64,000 nt of DNA from contig NC_084676.1 in assembly GCF_028389875.1 (NCBI RefSeq), positions 1,550,001 through 1,614,000 of the forward strand. The letters are read 5' to 3'. Below are positions 1-13,694 of the stretch, one piece after another (within the stretch, counting starts at the first letter, position 1; the number at the start of each line of letters is the position of its first letter). The position numbers and the translations under genes were made by a program. This stretch comes from Rhea pennata (Eukaryota; Chordata; Aves; Rheiformes; Rheidae). The notes beneath the pieces were generated by a model. The model saw only the letters and a program-made list of their open reading frames with translations. It had not been told where the DNA came from and ran no database searches.

Positions 1-1015
1 TAGTTGGCGTGTTCTGGTGGCTAGAAAAATTATTCAAAGAGATTTCATTTGAATTCAATAATACTAGATGGTTTGATTGAAAGCTCTTGTCTAAATGACC
101 TCTTCAGTCCATAAGCCACCAAATTTTTAGAGACAAAGTGGTGAATGAGGAAGGGTGGAACAGAATGAAAGCAAGCTGCTGTCTTGGCTGAGTATGTCAC
201 ATCATCAGAAACGTCTCCACAGGGAGACAAAGCTGCACAGAAATGCCTCCCTGCTTTCCCCCTTCACCAGGGGCACATCTGTTCTCACACTGACTTAGTC
301 GTCTTCTGACAAAGGTTCTTTAGGAAAGCAGAAGAGAAAACATACATGACACTCATAATGTATGGTCAGCTTGCATTAGCGGAAGTGAGCACCACCTGTT
401 CCTAGTAAACACCAGATTGTAGCTTTGGGGCTATACAGGGACAGGAAGATCACACATAGCCCCTCAAAAGAGAGTATTGTCACTGGGATTAAAAGCACTG
501 CACTCTTTACCTAGACTTGATACAGTATTGATTTATGGGCTGAATGATGCGATGTTCTGAGAAGGCATTTTTCCCCAACCGTAGAATACATCTCGATTTC
601 ACACTGTTTGTACTGATCACTCAGCATTTTGACTTTATTCCACTTACATATCAGCTCATATGGTTTACAAGCTGATGAAAGGCAACTCTTCAACTGAGTG
701 CATTCACAAATTTTGCCTTTGAAAAGACAGCACTGTAAATCTCAGTGACAGACCCGTATTTCAGAGTCTTTCCACAGAATGTTATTCAAGACCCAATCTG
801 CAGCTATCATTGCTGTCCTGACTGATATGTGGCCTTCTAAGGAGTGGAAATGAAGCATCCTTTACAGTATTACTGATTTCACTCAGGTATTTTTGAACAG
901 ATGGCGCCAATGCCTGCCTAAACACACAGAGAGATCAGGGCCGAGAAAGTGGCCACATCTTGCAAATCGTTGAACAGGATTTTTATGACTGTCACTATTA
1001 AAGAGATTAGTTTCC

Positions 1016-1018
<3 letters not shown>

Positions 1019-1051
<33 letters not shown>
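1019..1051. repeat. Poly-T tract (33 nt)
   Basis: This is an uninterrupted run of T. The flanking sequence shows no recognisable retrocopy or target-site duplication, so it is called a simple repeat only. Confidence 0.9.
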
Positions 1052-1052
<1 letters not shown>

Positions 1053-3680
1053 AGTATTCTGGCATGATCTTCGGTAAAACATCCCCCAAGCCATGATGTT
1101 GCTTGCTTTGCTTCTGAGCTTACACTTTGAGAGAGCTTCTGAGAGCACTTTGCATTAACCACCCAAGAATTAGTTGTCTAGTTTAAATTGGCTGTCTGGG
1201 CATTATTTGTAGCTAATGAAGCAAGGCAAGACAGCTCCAGGAGAGAGAGGACAGGGACACAGATAATTCATTCTATCTAAAAAAATACACATTTAAACTA
1301 GGTCAGTTGAACCACTGCCTGAGGGTGATTATCTATAGACTGTATTGAGAACTAGATTATATGGTTTAGACTAGATACCTACTATTTAGGTGGCTGAAGG
1401 TAGGATGGGGAAACCTCACTCTCTGTATTACATCTAAGAAAAAAAAAAAAAAAAGAATAGAGGCCCACAATGTAGGTACTAGTTAACTTTTAGGGATCCC
1501 ATTCCTTGTAGTATGTGCCTGGACTCCCTGTACCCAGCATGGGGAAAGTTGAAAGCTGATTATCTTTGAAAAATCTGTACACTGAGATCAGGACTACTTA
1601 GAGCACAGAAAAGAGAAGCACTGTGCTCAGCAGGCAATTCATCCCACCTACAACCTGCTCCCTTTCTGAGATCTTTGAGTTTATGACACCTGCATGGCAC
1701 TGGGTTTTTATAGGACTTGTTGAATATAGGCTTACTGAATGTAATTTGTGTGCTTTTCAAGTCATGTGAGAGGTAGAAGGCTGCAGCATATGACCCATAA
1801 GTGCTTCTGGAAGAAAAAAAGTAGCTATATACTATATCCTACTGATTCAAGCTTTCAGCTAGTTGCTATTAGAATGTGGTTTTGCATCTATGTCTGCCTG
1901 TTCATTTCAGGTAACAGCCACTGGATAGAAAAATAAGTATTTTAAAGTCCTTTCTTCGCAACTAAACATATGAACTACTCAACATCAATCTCTCTTTTTG
2001 TAGCTCTCTCTCAGAAGTATGCTAAGACACTTGTATTTTGATCAGAGCACAAAAAGATGGAAGAGGTGAAAAGTTCATCCTTCATTTTAGTATGCAGACA
2101 CAGAGATGAAGACGCATAAGGTGCTACAGATTCCTAGATTCTGGCTCTGGTGCATGCATACATTTTAAAAATGAATTATTTGGCCATTGAACGTGAAGGC
2201 TGCCATATTCCTTCAGAATAAGACAAGGAGGCAGGGGAGCAGCCCCTAAAGTAACCTATTGTGAAACATCAAAAAGTGGCCAGTCTGTACTTTTGTGTTG
2301 ACCTTGACAAAAACCTGTTTAGCTCAAGGAGGAAGAGAAAAGAAGTATAGCATTTTAAATTAAGTAGTATAAATATAGGAGGAGGATTTACTTTATATAG
2401 ATATTTCTCTAAGTTTAATAAACAACTTTAAAGCATTTAGTTAGAGCCAGAAAATAGGCAAGAGAAGCATAACTAATCTTGTTAAATGTAAAATAGCATT
2501 TAAATGGAAAGTTTTTGTTCTTAAATTCCCACTGATTAGAAACAGAATAGCTGTTTAAGGGGGCTTTGGAAACTAGAAGGTAAGTGACATTTATCCTTGA
2601 TCTGAAATGCCTAAACGTACAGCACTGTTGGTACAGCTGAACTGTGACCTTCCAACCTGCCAATCCAGATAAACACACATGTTATCAGATAAATCAAGCA
2701 GAAATTAAATTTCCTGAGAAGACTGCTGAAGCTCCACTCTTAGGAAATGATGATTATTAACTCATTATGTTCTGTCTGTCTCTGTCTTTTTGTACGTGAC
2801 TTCTCCACACAGCTGTAAGCGTAATTAGTTTCCTTTGGCTTAGTGAGTATTAAGGAGTATTAATATGTTTAGTTTATAACAACAATAAACATATTAAAGG
2901 ACCAGGAAAAATCACAGAAATGTAGGCAAACCCTTTAGTTTTTTGTTTGACAGAATCCTGATTCCAGAGTAGATATGATGGGTTTGTTGAGTTTGGTTGC
3001 ATTATATCAGAAGGATTTGTGATAAACGCTTCTAACTTCATCTGGTGAGTGGATTTGTCTAGGCAGAACCAGATTAAAGGGTCAGTGTCCTGTTTTGAAT
3101 TAGATTTCAATAATGCAGCAGACGTGTATATGCACCCTGTTAGGCTTGTGATAGTTTTCATGCAAAGAAAAAAAGACACTGTACCTCAAGGATACTTGTA
3201 TCCTTAAATGGGTCTTGCAGGTTATCATATTTATGTGGTAAGATGGTTAATATAAAATCATTGTCATTGCCTCATGTCCTAGTAAAGTCAAATGGCACTG
3301 TGGTCCATAGAGCATTGTAACCCTATACACTTCAAAGCAGTTTCTAGACTATTCACTGTTAGAGGATTCTCCCCAGCCCAGAACAAGGAGAGTTCAAAAC
3401 TGATTAGAGGGGCTTTTTAGCTGTTCCTCCGCCAGCAACAGGAAAAGAGCAGTGGATCTGGGCCAGTGTTATTTGGAATAAGTGCTGCATGGTGTTGTTG
3501 GGAAGGAGAAAGGTCTTATTGTCAAATAGGGCTTAATTTATTCTGTACAGTGTGAAAGCTCATATTTTTATATTGCTGAAGATCGACAATAGATTCATAG
3601 TTTGGAAATAGGCCAAGACACACAATGTTCAGCTAAGTAACTTATTATTTCAAAGAAACAATGAAATATACCTGGCCAAA

Positions 3681-3727
3681 ATACTTTATTTAACAGAAAT
3701 GAAAATATTTTACTTAACAGAAATGAA
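3681..3727. repeat. Tandem duplication, two 23-nt units
   Basis: Two adjacent units, 3681-3703 and 3705-3727, share TTAACAGAAATGAA and nearly all other bases, at a 24-nt period. It is a local duplication inside the intron. Confidence 0.75.
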
Positions 3728-6294
3728 GGCTGAAAGTTCGTATTAATGTATTGGGTAGGAAAGGACTTGTTAGGATGTAGCCATTATCAACAACAAACAT
3801 TTAAAAACCCTGAAATTGATAGGTAAGGCTATTAAAAATTAAGAAAAGCTACAATTTACAAAAAAAATATAGTAAGTTCCATGTTAACAATAACTTTAAA
3901 AAGAAATTTGAGAATAGAAAGATTAAAGTAACAACTTCACCAGTTCCTGGGGAGAATATAAACTCCAAGTCAAATCTTCATCGCTGAAAACAGGTTTAAG
4001 GGAAAAAGAAGTGTACAGGCTCTTCTATTCCTTAATTAAACATTACATTGTAAAAACAGTCATATCCCCTTTTTACAAAGATTGCATATGACAAATACAT
4101 TATAGAGGTGGCCTCAAAGATAGTTCTGATGTATCGTGTATACAGAATCCTTTGGGTCTGGAACATGAATATACTGCATAAGTATGAAAAACAAAGCTCA
4201 AAAGGAATCATGCTTTCCAGAGATGTTTGTTTTGTTACTAGACAGGAGAAAGATTGTCAAGTCCTCTTTAGTTATTTAATTATGAAAGCCTTCTGTTTGC
4301 ATGTATGACATACATGTTATTTCATGAAATAGGTAATTGTATGAACAACATTACAGAAAATAGAGAATCATAAAACAAGAATCAGCAGTACAGGAGATGC
4401 TGTTCGTTTCATGGAACGATTGCTAAAGTGAATGCAATGAACTCCTTTACCACTACAGTGGTGTAGAACAGTCAGTACATGAGGTTCATTGGATAGCATC
4501 TTCTGGTTTGGCAAACACTGGAGATCTCCCCCTAGACTGTGTACTGTGGTTCCTCTTCCTGCCCTTCCTCACCAGTGAGAGACCAAGGATTCCTACTCTG
4601 TTTGTTTTCCTCATTCCTGTGCACTGTCTCCTCTTCCAACCCTATGTGGAAAACCGTCTGTACTCTTTTCCCAAGCTTTCTTCATAGTGAAAAAGCTCTT
4701 CCTGTTTGGAAGAGCTTTACCTATTCAACAAGACAGCACTGATGCAAACAGGATGATGTTGAGACTTAATCAGATCTGTGGAGCTGGCACTGTGCACGCA
4801 GTATTGCAAACATTGGTGTGTAGGCAGTTACAAGTATGCCAGGTCGTATATTTGTAGTATTGCACTTTTAGAGTGTAGAGAAGAACATTCCCATCAGATC
4901 TGAGGGCTTTAGAATTAATTTATAAGCATCGAGTTTTCCCCTAAGCAGAATCCTTTAAGTACTTAAAAAGATACAAAAAAGTGAATATGTGGTACCTATT
5001 CAAAACTGGGAGTTATTTTAAGTTACAAAAACTCTCAAAGTTTAAGAAAAAATAAAACAGCTACTTTTTAAGACTTTCCTTATCACAGAAGAACACATCG
5101 TGTGCCATATCTCATTACACTAGAAAATTGCTGTTGTTAGAGTAACACACACAAAAAAAATCAATCTGACTGGCTCAATCTTGGAAAAATCAGGGAAGTA
5201 AGATTAAAATCTTGCTTCATAATGCAAGCCTAAAGTTAGTGACAGAGCTTCATTTTATATTTGCCTATGTAAAATACTGTGACTCTGTGATTCTGCCATG
5301 CCTATTCACAGAAAAAAACAGCAAGCTCTAGTGTTTCTTAACCTTGATACTGTTGTACTACAACAGGAAAAAAAGAAAAGAAGCATAATAGTATGGACCT
5401 TCCAATTTGAGAATTCACTGCTATATTGCTTTCCTTCCAAACAATTTTTGACAGCTCAACACAGTTTTGGCACTAGCCCTCTCTGTTTCTCCATTTCACA
5501 TACGATTTAATAATTTAGAAGAATTTTACAAATCTTTTAAAAGAGCCATCACATTCCCTTCCAAAAGGGATCAGGTTGTTAGAGCCTCACCTTGAAAAAG
5601 ACTGTGAATATTTCTGAGACCAGATCTTGTACCCTAGTTAAAGGAGTTCTGCAGTGTTTCTATGCAGACAATTCAGCTCACTCTCATTTTTGCTCCATGA
5701 CCTTCTCTGCATATCAGCCGCATTGAATACATACTAGCTTGGTCTCAGGCTCCTTTCTTGGGTGCACCATCTAATTCCCTCCACGGGGAATCCTGAACAC
5801 AGCTGACAAGATAGTTTGCTAAGGGCCCCAGTATGGATATGCACACTGCCAAGTTTGATTGCCTCTGACTTGACCTGTCAAGTCACAGTCCCAGAAGGCT
5901 TAGCACCATCTAACATACCTTTGTGTCATGCAATACACATGCTTGGGTATTGTGCTAAAAAACACCACTTTGATGGCTGCAACACAATGATCTCTATTTC
6001 AGACACCTCAAATCCAAAAGAAACATAAAGAATAATTGTATTCAAGGCACCACGTGGGATCCAGCGTGTGTTGGGCCAAGCACTATGTGGGGTGGGTCAG
6101 TGTGTACTAGCACTGAACAGTCTGGACCTGAACCAGTCAGTACCACACAGCTGAGCAGCCAGGTTCACACTGCTGCAACCACAGAATCAACACAGACCCA
6201 GGCTAAAGCTGTAGCTCTTGAACAGGAATCTGATAGTCACTAGGTGCTTGCTTAATGACGCTTTAAGTTTTTCTTGCTGTTTTTACTTTTTCAG

Positions 6295-6605
6295 AACCTG
6301 AAGCAGGAGAGGTGTCCCCCCCAGTGGGAGCTGGTGTGAACAGCAACAGCTGGACCTTTAAATTTGGACCGGGCAATCCCAAACAAGGTGGTCCTGGTGA
6401 GTTGCCAGACAAATTCATTATCCCAGGATCTCCTGCAATCATCTCCATCCGGCAGGAGCCGCCAAACAGCCAAATTGACAAAAGTGACTTCATTACCTTT
6501 GGCAAGAAGGAGGAGACCAAGAAAAAGAAGAAAAAGAAGAAGGGAAACAAGACTCAGGAGAAAAAAGAAAAGGGGAACAGCACCACTGAGAACAGTGACC
6601 AGTGA
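6295..6605 (+). CDS. PCDHA: Protocadherin-alpha constant exon 3 (C-terminal cytoplasmic end)
   Basis: This is the last of the constant exons spliced onto every alpha variable exon, so it forms the common C-terminus of all PCDHA proteins in the cytoplasm. The acceptor TTTTCAG ends at 6294. The exon opens in a split codon (phase 1: G from the previous exon plus AA), giving [20 protein letters not shown], and continues with [25 protein letters not shown] and [11 protein letters not shown]. It then runs into a block of lysines and ends in TTENSDQ before TGA at 6603-6605. This matches the mammalian alpha constant tail almost residue for residue, from memory. About 103 residues are encoded here, the usual size. 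The lysine-rich block is the known constant tail, not a low-complexity artefact. The exon has no start codon of its own, and the upstream exons are not in the window. Confidence 0.97.
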
Positions 6606-7732
6606 GGGGTTTATACTGAAAGAACCCACTTAGCCAGTTTTTGTAATAATGGCAGATTTCTCCTATGTAGCAACTCCCAACTTCTTCCTACTGTTAACAA
6701 ATTTCCTGTATGTACAGACTTCAGAAAATCAGCAGGAAATTCACAGTGTCTGTCTAAATTGCTTAACAGGTTTTGTCTTAAAAGCTTTATTAAGTCTGGT
6801 GTTAACTCTTTTTCTCCACTCTGGCTTGTTTTCAGAATCTAAAAAGCAGACACAAGTTTCCTTTCTCCTACGCCGAAAAGGAGAATCTTCACAGTACAGC
6901 CAGTGAGAGGTTGGACTCTCTGCACTGTGGTTCCTGTCCTCCTGTCTTGATGAGACTTATAGACAGGTTTAAAAGTTTTAATATTGTGCACCCTATATCT
7001 GATTGGAAATATTTGTGTGCAGATGTCAGCTAGGTGATGTGAGATCAGATTGTAAGATGCAAGAAGAGCTGATAAATATGCAACAGAGGAAACACCTAAA
7101 GAACAAAAATGTTCCAAGATGTTCGGGCTGGGGAGGAAATGTCTGAAAGGAGACGACCAGACTTTTCAAATCTAGAGAAGTAGCTGTGTGGGAATACTGA
7201 ATCCTGTACATGACGTATTGTACACACTCTTGCAAATTAAACCTCACATTTACAGCTCTTTAAGATACCATAAATTATATCTCTTTCCAAGCCATTGGGA
7301 ATATTGTCCCTTAAAGCCCTGCATTACCCTGGCAAGGCTAGCCCTCAGAGTGTAAGAAGGGCAGGGCTGACATCCCAGGAATGTAACTGACTGTGATGCT
7401 CTGTGTCCCTATTTCCACTCTAACATTATTTTGCACATTATGTCTCTGAAAAGGTCAGAGGTTTTCCACGACACATATGCAAAAGAGAGAGAAAAGAAAC
7501 GTTGACTATGCTATTTGTTGTTTAAGATATTTATTTATAAAGAAATATAGCTGTAAATGTAAAAAAGATGCCCTTTAACCCAAACAGAAGTCAGACTAGA
7601 GCCATTATAAATTAAATTGCTGCTATTAAAGTGCTTTAGAAAAATTGCCTGAAACATCTGTATTATATCGGCCACTTGCCAATAACAGCTTTATTCTGTC
7701 GGGTCACTTGGGGGCTGCCTCTTGCATGTATT

Positions 7733-7738
7733 AATAAA
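7733..7738 (+). terminator. PCDHA: Candidate PCDHA poly(A) signal, proximal
   Basis: A canonical AATAAA hexamer lies about 1.1 kb after the PCDHA stop. It could give a shorter 3' UTR; sequence similarity to the mammalian UTR seems to continue beyond it. Confidence 0.4.
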
Positions 7739-8375
7739 TACAATAATTTTGTTTTGCATTAATATGCACTTTGAATACACATTTGCAAACAAATTGTCCT
7801 ATTATGAAGAAACAGAAGCAAACTCCTCACAAATGGATTTACTAACCTGCTAGCTCTGTGCAGTACTTTGGTGTTACCTCCCACACGCCCTTTTCTGATT
7901 TTAGTTTTACTTTTATATAAGATTATGAATTGCTGACCCTACTAACACTCATTATGTAAAATTCAAGTACTGTATGTATGCTGTATGCTCTTATAGGAAT
8001 CCTGAAATATTTATTCTGTGCTTGTGTATGTGAATGTCAATGCAACTATTATTAGGGTGGACTTTAAGCTTTACTGTTGAATGTAAATCCATTATTTCTT
8101 TTTTTGTACACTTGTGAGAAGGTGGAGTAGTGTTAATTTTTTAAGCCACTGTTGATTATCAGTTTTTGTGTATGAAACACAAGTAAAATATCTTTCTTAA
8201 ATCGAGACATGCATGCATTTGGGGATTTATTGGTAAGCATCAGGTAAGCATCAGGGATGTAAATGGAGACTGACTGTGATGGAGAGTGTGGATATAAAGC
8301 CAATACATGTTTTTGAAACAGAATATAGCCGATGGGGAATTCCAAGGAGTTTTCTACTTTATTTTACATTCACAG

Positions 8376-8381
8376 AATAAA
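8376..8381 (+). terminator. PCDHA: Candidate PCDHA poly(A) signal, distal
   Basis: A canonical AATAAA hexamer lies about 1.77 kb after the stop and just beyond the last stretch that resembles the mammalian PCDHA 3' UTR. It is the preferred end of the transcript. Confidence 0.5.
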
Positions 8382-11300
8382 GCTCATATGATATTAATTG
8401 AAACTGTTTAAGAAACAGTTGTGAAACTACACAGCTCTAAAATTTTTAAGAGTCCTTTTAATCTAAGATCAAAGAGGACAATTGGATTTCTTGAGACATG
8501 CCCTGCATATTTTAAGTTCTCAAACTGCTGACAGTTCAGAATAGGCCAATTACCATTCATTTTTAAAACCTGCAGCAAGTCTTAAGACATCACCGAAGGT
8601 AAGACTTTAATAAAAGAACTTCATGTCTCAAAGTATGACCGTTATGAATCACAAATGGCCTTGTGGTTTATTTAGAATTTTCTTTTGCTACTAGTCTCAT
8701 ATTACTGGCAATTAAAAAAAACTGTTACTTGAGAAAGACATTCACTGATTCAGTTTTGCAGGCTAGCCAAGAAGAAAAAGTATAAGGTGTGCGGGTGGAG
8801 GGGGGATGCTATTAATTTTTCAGCCTTGCAAATGATGTGCACGGGTCTTATGTGAGTACAATTAACTTTTTTTCCTTGTGGTGACCTAAAGCAAGAGTTC
8901 ATAAACTGGAGTTACAGTGTTAATTTGAACACATAAAAGGATGCTGCTGTGTTATACTATAGATCAGAAAGTAGTTCTCATCAATGCCTCTGGCAAAAAA
9001 TGCACGACATAGATTTAACGCTTACAGGAATCTTTAACATTTTATTTCTTTTTGCTTTTGATTGAATAAATTGACCAAAGGTAGAAGAGAGTAGGGGAAA
9101 AGTAATAAAAATTTGCACTTATTATTTTTGTTGATCTGTTTTATCATGATTTTCAAGATTTTTGCTAGCAGTCTCATCTTTCCACTTCGTATCTTTTGGA
9201 TGCTTGTATTTTCCTTTATACAGGCCAGTCTGATTCTTCCATTTTCCATCAATGTTCTGGTTTGAAGGCTTTCTTCTCTCAGAACAGGTAAAGAGCTGTA
9301 GCATGTCTCTGATCTGCCCATTTTAACACAAAATTACATTTGTCAGTGCTGGCATTGACGCAGATGCTTACTGCAGGAAGTCTACGTAAAACCGCTTGGA
9401 TTGCCTGGTAAGGAAAAGCAGAATACATGAAGATAAGCATTCCTGTATGGAGGTCTGATAGAACAGAGAACAAACTCCCAGAGAAGGGAGGAAAGGGCTG
9501 GAGATGCTTTTGTTGGAATTCTTTAAAATAAGGCTGAATTGCAGCTGTGAAACATACGTTATACAGGTTCACTCTGTATTTTCAGGAGACTGAATCAGAT
9601 GCCTCACCACATTTTTTAAACATTTTTCTGTTTTTGAACCCTTTACCACAACTGGAATGCTGAGATGTCTGAAGTGAAATTTGGCTATTTCAAAACTAGT
9701 ATGCAAATGATACCATTAGCATCTTCGGTTTCAGATGTCCATGAAGAGAAGAGAAATGTGATTTACTGAATTAATTATTTTTGGAGGACTATGTGTTGGG
9801 AATCAGACTCTGGATAACACATTCTTCCAGGCAGTTTGGGGGTTTAGCATTTAAAAAATACCCAGCAATGAGAATCAAGAATCAGAAGTGGCCAAGAATA
9901 ATAGTAACCAAGAAACAAAATTTTCTTTTATCCTCTTGCTGACAATAAAATGAGCAAGACAAAAGTACATTGCACAATTTTTTAAAAAGGAAAAGAGCTT
10001 TTTTTTAAAAAAAAACAGTTGATTCCACAGTGCTAAACTGTGAATATATTGTTTTTGGAAATGTGGTTTTTACGCATATAAGGTCAGTGGTCACAATCAA
10101 TGGATTTTTATTACAGTTAAGACGGAGTTATGTTGCATATTAATTATATCCTGTCATTATGAAGATTTCTCATTTTTTTTAGACTTGCAAGACAGTCTTG
10201 TGTAGTTTCTTTCTGCTCTGTATTTAGGTCAGGATATCACAGGACAGTCAATTAAAATTTTCCACTGATCTTATGTAAGGGGAAGAATGTAGCACCCAAA
10301 ATGCATTTCTCAAATTTTATACATACAAATCTATTATGGAATTAATTGCAGTCAATTTTGATAACTTTTAGGATCATTTTTAATTTCACCTTCCTCTTCA
10401 TTCCCTTTATGTATTTGAAGAACCACTTCCATTTTTGGAAGAAGCTGTTAGGTTGTTAATTGACTTTCTCCCCAAGAGATATGTGAGTAAGCTGCCTTTA
10501 TAGAACAGTGCTTACTAGTACATAATAAACTGACTAAAATTTATATAATGTATGTCATTCATATTGGTCAGATCTGAGGTTTAAAAGTCTTAAGATTCCT
10601 GTAAATAGTATTTCCTCCAGAAAAAATTCTTATTTTGTTAGCTGCCTAATCTATATGTAACGTATTTAGGTACAAAATGAGTCCACGATTCTTCCTGCTT
10701 CATTTCACCAAAAACTTTGGTTAAAAAGAGCTTTCTGTTCTTCTAAAATTGTCTGTTCTTTAAATGCAATTACATTCTCAAAATGTAAAGTCAATTACTA
10801 CCTTTCTTTTGCACATTTGGCCTTGCTTATCTTAGTCTAGGTTGTGGCCAAGCCTGTGTCAACAACTGGGTAAAATAGAATGTATGCAATCTTCCTTTCT
10901 TTATCCCATCCTGCCCTAGCAGCAATTTTGTGGATCTCCTGTAAGGAAGGCAGTGGAAGGTACTCAGCCATTCTCCTTATTCGAGTCTTAAGGAATTAGT
11001 AAGATTCCTTGGTTATGCTGTTACTCAGTTACTACTGCTTGTTCCTTGACACAGAGCTCTACTTTTTTAAAATGGTACCAAGAGTCCGATGTCCTCTTAA
11101 TGCCTCTGCAAATATTCAGAAGTATCACTTTGATCAATAGGTTGTCTTTAGTGATTAAGTGTACACGGAAGACCTTCATTTTTTTTCCTTCAAATCTCTC
11201 TGAAGGAGAAATGAGTGAACAGCCGAACAGCATTTTAATATCATCATATATAGTTAAATCTGCATGAAGCAATTATATGCCCTGGAATGCATAGGACAGA

Positions 11301-11689
11301 CTGAGGACTGCAAGAGATGCATTAATAAATTGTGTACATAAAACTTATGTATGACGCTCGCACACATTTGAGTGGCTAGCTTTGCACAGTACTCATACAA
11401 CAAATTGGACATGCTAGAAGTGCACAGTGTAGCTATAACAAAATAAATGCTGTGACCATGACCTTGTGCTACTTAAACCAACATACCAGAAAATCAATAT
11501 AGCTAGCATACAAATTAGCTTTCCATAAGCTGTGGGTATGAAAATGCCATACTCTCAACTCTCCTGAGTTCTTTCTGCTCTCTGTGGTGTCCATCTCTCG
11601 TTAAAGGATCCATTGGCATTAGAGGATCCACTTGTAGATGTGTGTATATTTCTATATATTTTGTGACATAGTTATGTTGTTATACAGGA

Positions 11690-11790
11690 TGCTGCAACAC
11701 CTATTGCCAGGAGTCTCCTTCCTTCAAAAACCATCTGGACACAATCCTGGGCAATGTGCTCTAGGTGACCCTACTTAGAGAACTAATAAA
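11690..11790 (+). mobile_element. CR1 LINE fragment (near the 3' end)
   Basis: The stretch containing CCATCTGGACACAATCCTGG and then TAGGTGACCCTACTTAGAG matches the segment of avian CR1 that encodes the very end of ORF2 and the start of the short 3' UTR. The terminal GGTTGGACTAGATGA part and the octamer tail are missing, so this is a broken relic. Confidence 0.65.
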
Positions 11791-12466
11791 GAATCCTTCA
11801 GCACGAAGTACCAGAGAATTGGTTCTGCCATATGATGAATAAAGCACACCTTACACTGTACTGTAGATTCCCTTTCACATCCTCAAACTGCCCTGAAGCA
11901 AAGACTCTGACACTGAGGTTTTAACATCAAAAGATAACACAGAGATAGTGCAGTAATCATCTCTCATAATTCACACTGTTTGACTGCTCTTAAAAATGTT
12001 TGCCTAACAGTAATGTCCAGAGCCATGTAGTTGTTGTCTGAATAAAGATAGTAAGTAACTCACCAGCATTTAACAGCTGATGTCTACAGTGTATTATAAC
12101 ACAAATGTGCCAGGCTTGAAAATCAGATTTCCAAACTGGGACCCTGACGAAGGATTGGAAGTGTTAAATTGATCTTCATACAAGGTACAACAGCTGTAAG
12201 TCTGTTGTCACTCTCACCACTCAACTCACTTGTACCTCAGCTTGATGAGCTGCAAGGGGAAGAAGGGTTGTGTGATGAAGACACCCTATATATGCTGTCA
12301 TATGGGAAATGTTATCCTACAGTGTTATCATTGGGATGAGGCATATAGATCAAGTGCTCAGTACATCTATAGGGCATTATGTCGTGTGAAAGCTGAAAGC
12401 CCTTTTCACCAGTGTGCCAAGCAGACACCCCATTCCAGCATGATGGCCCAATAAACAGGACAAACA

Positions 12467-12491
12467 GCTGAAATCTGTGAGAGATTTCAGC
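12467..12491. repeat. Perfect inverted repeat, 10-bp arms, 5-nt loop
   Basis: GCTGAAATCT at 12467-12476 is followed after GTGAG by its exact reverse complement at 12482-12491. No coding or RNA context explains it. Confidence 0.8.
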
Positions 12492-13653
12492 ATTCAAGAA
12501 GACAGCAACAATCCACTGTCAATGTGTGAGAGGGACAAAGCAGTGCAAAAGCCTGAACACCACCTGCGTCTTGTACTGAATGTGAGTTCCGGATAAGTTG
12601 CCCTATGAACTTGTCAATGAGTTCATCAGTGACAGGGTACTACATCTGATCTGGGGCTTCAACACTGAAACGGGATAATGTTAGAGCTGGTCCTGGTGGT
12701 CATGTTTCAGCTGAGTTCTTGCTATCGGAAAATCCTTTGGTGATGCTTTATAGAGGCTTGGCACCCCTTGAGCAGCAGAGAGAATTAGAAAGTTCTTGCC
12801 CATTAATTTTAGGAAAGGTGCTGCACAGAAAACATGACAAGACACAGCAGTTATTACAACAAACCAATCGCAGCCACTCCAGACTTTAATCCTGTAAAAG
12901 TTTTTCTGTTACAATAAATCCTTATCCTTTGCTGAGACTCTAATTCCTCTCAGTGCAGTCTCAGTGGGAAAAATGTTGGGGGGGAGAAAAGACTAAAAAT
13001 GGGTTCAGATGAAATTCTATGCTACAGTTAAGCCTCCAGTGCATCATAGCTCTACTTTAGGAGCAAATGAATCACTCCCTCCCTTGAAAAATTTCTTTCC
13101 TTTGGTGTCTAAAGAAGCTAAAGTCTCTCTATCTATGTCCGCTCCACTCAGGTCCCAAGAGCAGCTATGAACTGAACCATTTCTGGTTCTGACACCTACC
13201 ATACTGGGAAATAAACCTGAAGGCAAAATGCACCAGTCCTCCAGGTTTGTCTACACTGTCAAAGTCATTGCAGGCTGATGTCTACCTTCCTCTCCATCAT
13301 CAACAGCGAAAGTAGCTTTAGGCTCAGTAAGGGTCTAGGATGTCATTATTATGGGCTGAGAAAATGGCTCAGACCTTGCCTAGACCAGGCCTGACTCTTC
13401 CCAGATACTGTGAACCCCACCTGCAGGCAACTTCAGCTGACTGTGTGGCCTCATGGTGACAGGACGAGGGGGCTCAGAATTGCTGAACTTGCTCTCAAGC
13501 ACCTGCCTTGCAATGTGGAAATCACATGAAGTGCAGGATCTAGTGTACGTTAGATAATGGGCAAGTCTGCAAATGTAAAATTCTGGTCATCTTAGGCAGT
13601 ATTTAGATACTGATATTTGAGAAAGTGATTAAGAATGCTCATAATGGGTAAAT

Positions 13654-13654
<1 letters not shown>

Positions 13655-13692
<38 letters not shown>
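13655..13692. repeat. Poly-A tract (38 nt)
   Basis: This is an uninterrupted run of A. It carries no recognisable retrotransposed sequence on its left side. Confidence 0.9.

Positions 13693-13694
<2 letters not shown>

Larger units (their letters stand above)
1..6294 (+). other. PCDHA: Probable last intron of the PCDHA constant region
   Basis: The stretch lies directly upstream of the last alpha constant exon and ends in a pyrimidine-rich tract plus a CAG acceptor at 6292-6294. I looked for the two short upstream constant exons (in mammals they encode a PNPDWRYSASLRAG-type peptide and a WPTVSSATP-type end) and did not find them, so they probably lie to the left of the window. The stretch is AT-rich, with a T33 run at 1019-1051, an A16 run at 1439-1454 and a short tandem duplication near 3.7 kb. 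In mammals an enhancer (HS7) lies in this intron; I cannot place an equivalent here. Intron status is inferred from the exon that follows. Confidence 0.7.
6606..8400 (+). other. PCDHA: PCDHA 3' untranslated region
   Basis: The sequence after the PCDHA stop has no coding frame of note. The part at about 7.5-8.2 kb, including the stretch around the T-rich run and GTACACTTGTGAGAA at 8.1 kb, resembles the end of mammalian PCDHA transcripts as I remember them. Candidate poly(A) signals AATAAA lie at 7733-7738 and 8376-8381, with another at 8609-8614. The end at about 8.4 kb is chosen from the second signal and is not certain. Confidence 0.7.

Noticed and set aside
1019-1160. Poly-T run as the tail of a minus-strand processed pseudogene
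   Set aside because: The sequence to its right shows no recognisable gene, and no target-site duplication was seen.
6061-6250. Possible upstream alpha constant exon shortly before the last one
   Set aside because: I searched for the peptides of constant exons 1 and 2 in all frames by eye and found none. In mammals that intron is many kilobases long.
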